From Gracilaria vermiculophylla (Eukaryota > Rhodophyta > Florideophyceae > Gracilariales > Gracilariaceae): a stretch of 19,533 bases of DNA. The notes under the pieces are model-generated. The model was not told the origin of the DNA. It did not search any database and saw nothing but the letters and a program-made list of their open reading frames with translations. Both the position numbers and the translations under genes were made by a program. Shown in pieces: positions 19,237 through 19,533 of this stretch. The stretch lies in NCBI GenBank assembly GCA_019155205.2, contig JAHNZQ020003148.1, positions 1,388,800 to 1,408,332 of the forward strand, in the 5' to 3' direction. Numbering within the stretch: the first letter of the stretch is position 1; the number at the start of each line of letters is the position of its first letter.

Positions 19237-19533
19237 TGCACAACTGCAGAAGCCGTCCCCGACTGGAAACCATCCCCTCTCCAACCAGGAAAATCCTCAG
19301 AGCCACGCGTAGAGGCTCCGCGTGGCTCTCCAACATCGAGCCTCAGCTCCACGGAGGTCGCCTTTAGGAAAGGGGGAGAGGCCGTCTGCTCTGTCGACGC
19401 AGAATCGACGGGCCCCCCAATCCCGTTGTACATCTTCGACACCTTTGAGGATTCTCTTTGCACGCTCAGCCGTGAGAAATACAAGGTGTTCGCCTCTATA
19501 GGATGTTCCCCGCTCGCCTCCACCACGGTGCGC
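19237..19533 (+). pseudogene. Start of pol of the second retroelement, truncated by the window end
   Basis: This frame is -1 relative to gag and open from just after TGA 19234-19236 to the window edge, overlapping the gag 3' end by about 75 nt. It reads a Pro/Ser-rich lead-in, then GPPIPLYIFDTFEDSLCTLS and EKYKVFASIGCSPLASTTV. This resembles the strand series just upstream of the active-site loop of retropepsins; the loop itself would lie beyond the window. No stop is present in this piece. A -1 gag/pol arrangement is common in LTR elements, but no canonical slippery heptamer is obvious in the overlap, so it may instead be an indel in a decayed copy. There is no intact start of its own. Confidence 0.6.

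Larger units (their letters stand above)
16507..19312 (+). pseudogene. Gag of a second LTR retroelement, nonsense-mutated and split by a solo LTR
   Basis: ATG 16507 opens a frame that stays in phase to 17751. After the 17752-18314 insertion it resumes in phase at 18317 and runs to TAG 19310-19312. The frame contains TGA 17086-17088, TAG 17434-17436, TAA 17608-17610 and TAA 18809-18811 but no frameshift that I can find. Domains in order: Pro/Gln-rich N-terminus, a basic coil (RRRKKRREKRRKRD near 17360), the capsid-like DYDTYRFNDRSTLYD, then KRSFSGEDTISVLRIFTRFR and NGVHEGAAVW. Beyond the insertion come FSQKLWTKALRCGNVYSERR and FVEGLLPSIRARVRNHL. Near 18945-18990 CRICFTREPVHC resembles a degenerate zinc knuckle. 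The C-terminal part is Pro/Gln/Ser-rich. The LWTKALRC...FVEGL capsid pattern is typical of LTR-retrotransposon Gag. The superfamily is not certain because little pol is in the window. Confidence 0.8.

Noticed and set aside
16507..19312. In-frame stops as evidence of a reassigned genetic code
   Set aside because: TGA, TAG and TAA all occur in frame, and the window also has frameshifted pol genes, so decay is the simpler explanation.
1..19533. CRISPR array, bacterial operon, rRNA or tRNA gene, or an undescribed defence system
   Set aside because: No regularly spaced repeats, no operon-like gene packing and no such genes are visible. The content is typical of eukaryotic repeat-rich DNA.

Overview
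This is eukaryotic, transposon-rich, mostly non-coding DNA. No bacterial operon, tRNA, rRNA or CRISPR array is visible. The organism cannot be named from the sequence. A compact intronless gene next to Ty3/gypsy and copia-type debris would fit an alga (a red alga is a weak guess), an oomycete or a fungus.

Region 1-4155 is AT-rich and holds decayed coding remnants on the + strand (3-422, 2835-3540, 3856-4155), none firmly identified. The only plausible intact gene is on the minus strand at 4354-4995. It encodes a 213-residue secreted, Cys-containing, putatively N-glycosylated protein of unknown function, with a TATA box at 5122-5129. Region 5134-8297 is AT-rich with no recognisable gene. It has a short degenerate tandem repeat (5628-5740) and a hairpin (7621-7654).

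Region 8298-14142 is one complete but dead Ty3/gypsy LTR retrotransposon on the minus strand. It has two roughly 258-bp LTRs, a near-perfect 5-bp target duplication, a primer-binding-site candidate, a polypurine tract, gag, protease, reverse transcriptase, RNase H, integrase with a GPF motif, and a C-terminal chromodomain remnant. It is therefore a chromovirus-type element. It is broken by frameshifts, stop codons, a small in-frame deletion and substitutions at catalytic positions.

Region 14143-16506 has no recognisable gene. From about 16000 the DNA becomes visibly more GC-rich. On the + strand, 16507-19533 carries a second LTR-type retroelement that runs off the window: a long gag with four in-frame stop codons but no detected frameshift, then the start of pol in another frame. 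That gag is split by a 563-bp solo LTR of copia type (17752-18314, TGTTGG...CCAATA) flanked by a perfect 5-bp duplication ATGCG. The gag frame is continuous across the insertion site once the LTR and one duplication copy are discounted.

The order of events readable here is insertion of the gag element, insertion of a copia-type element into it, loss of that element to a solo LTR, and independent insertion and decay of the chromovirus. I see no new defence, metabolic or regulatory system. The interest lies in nested transposon history and one orphan secreted-protein gene.
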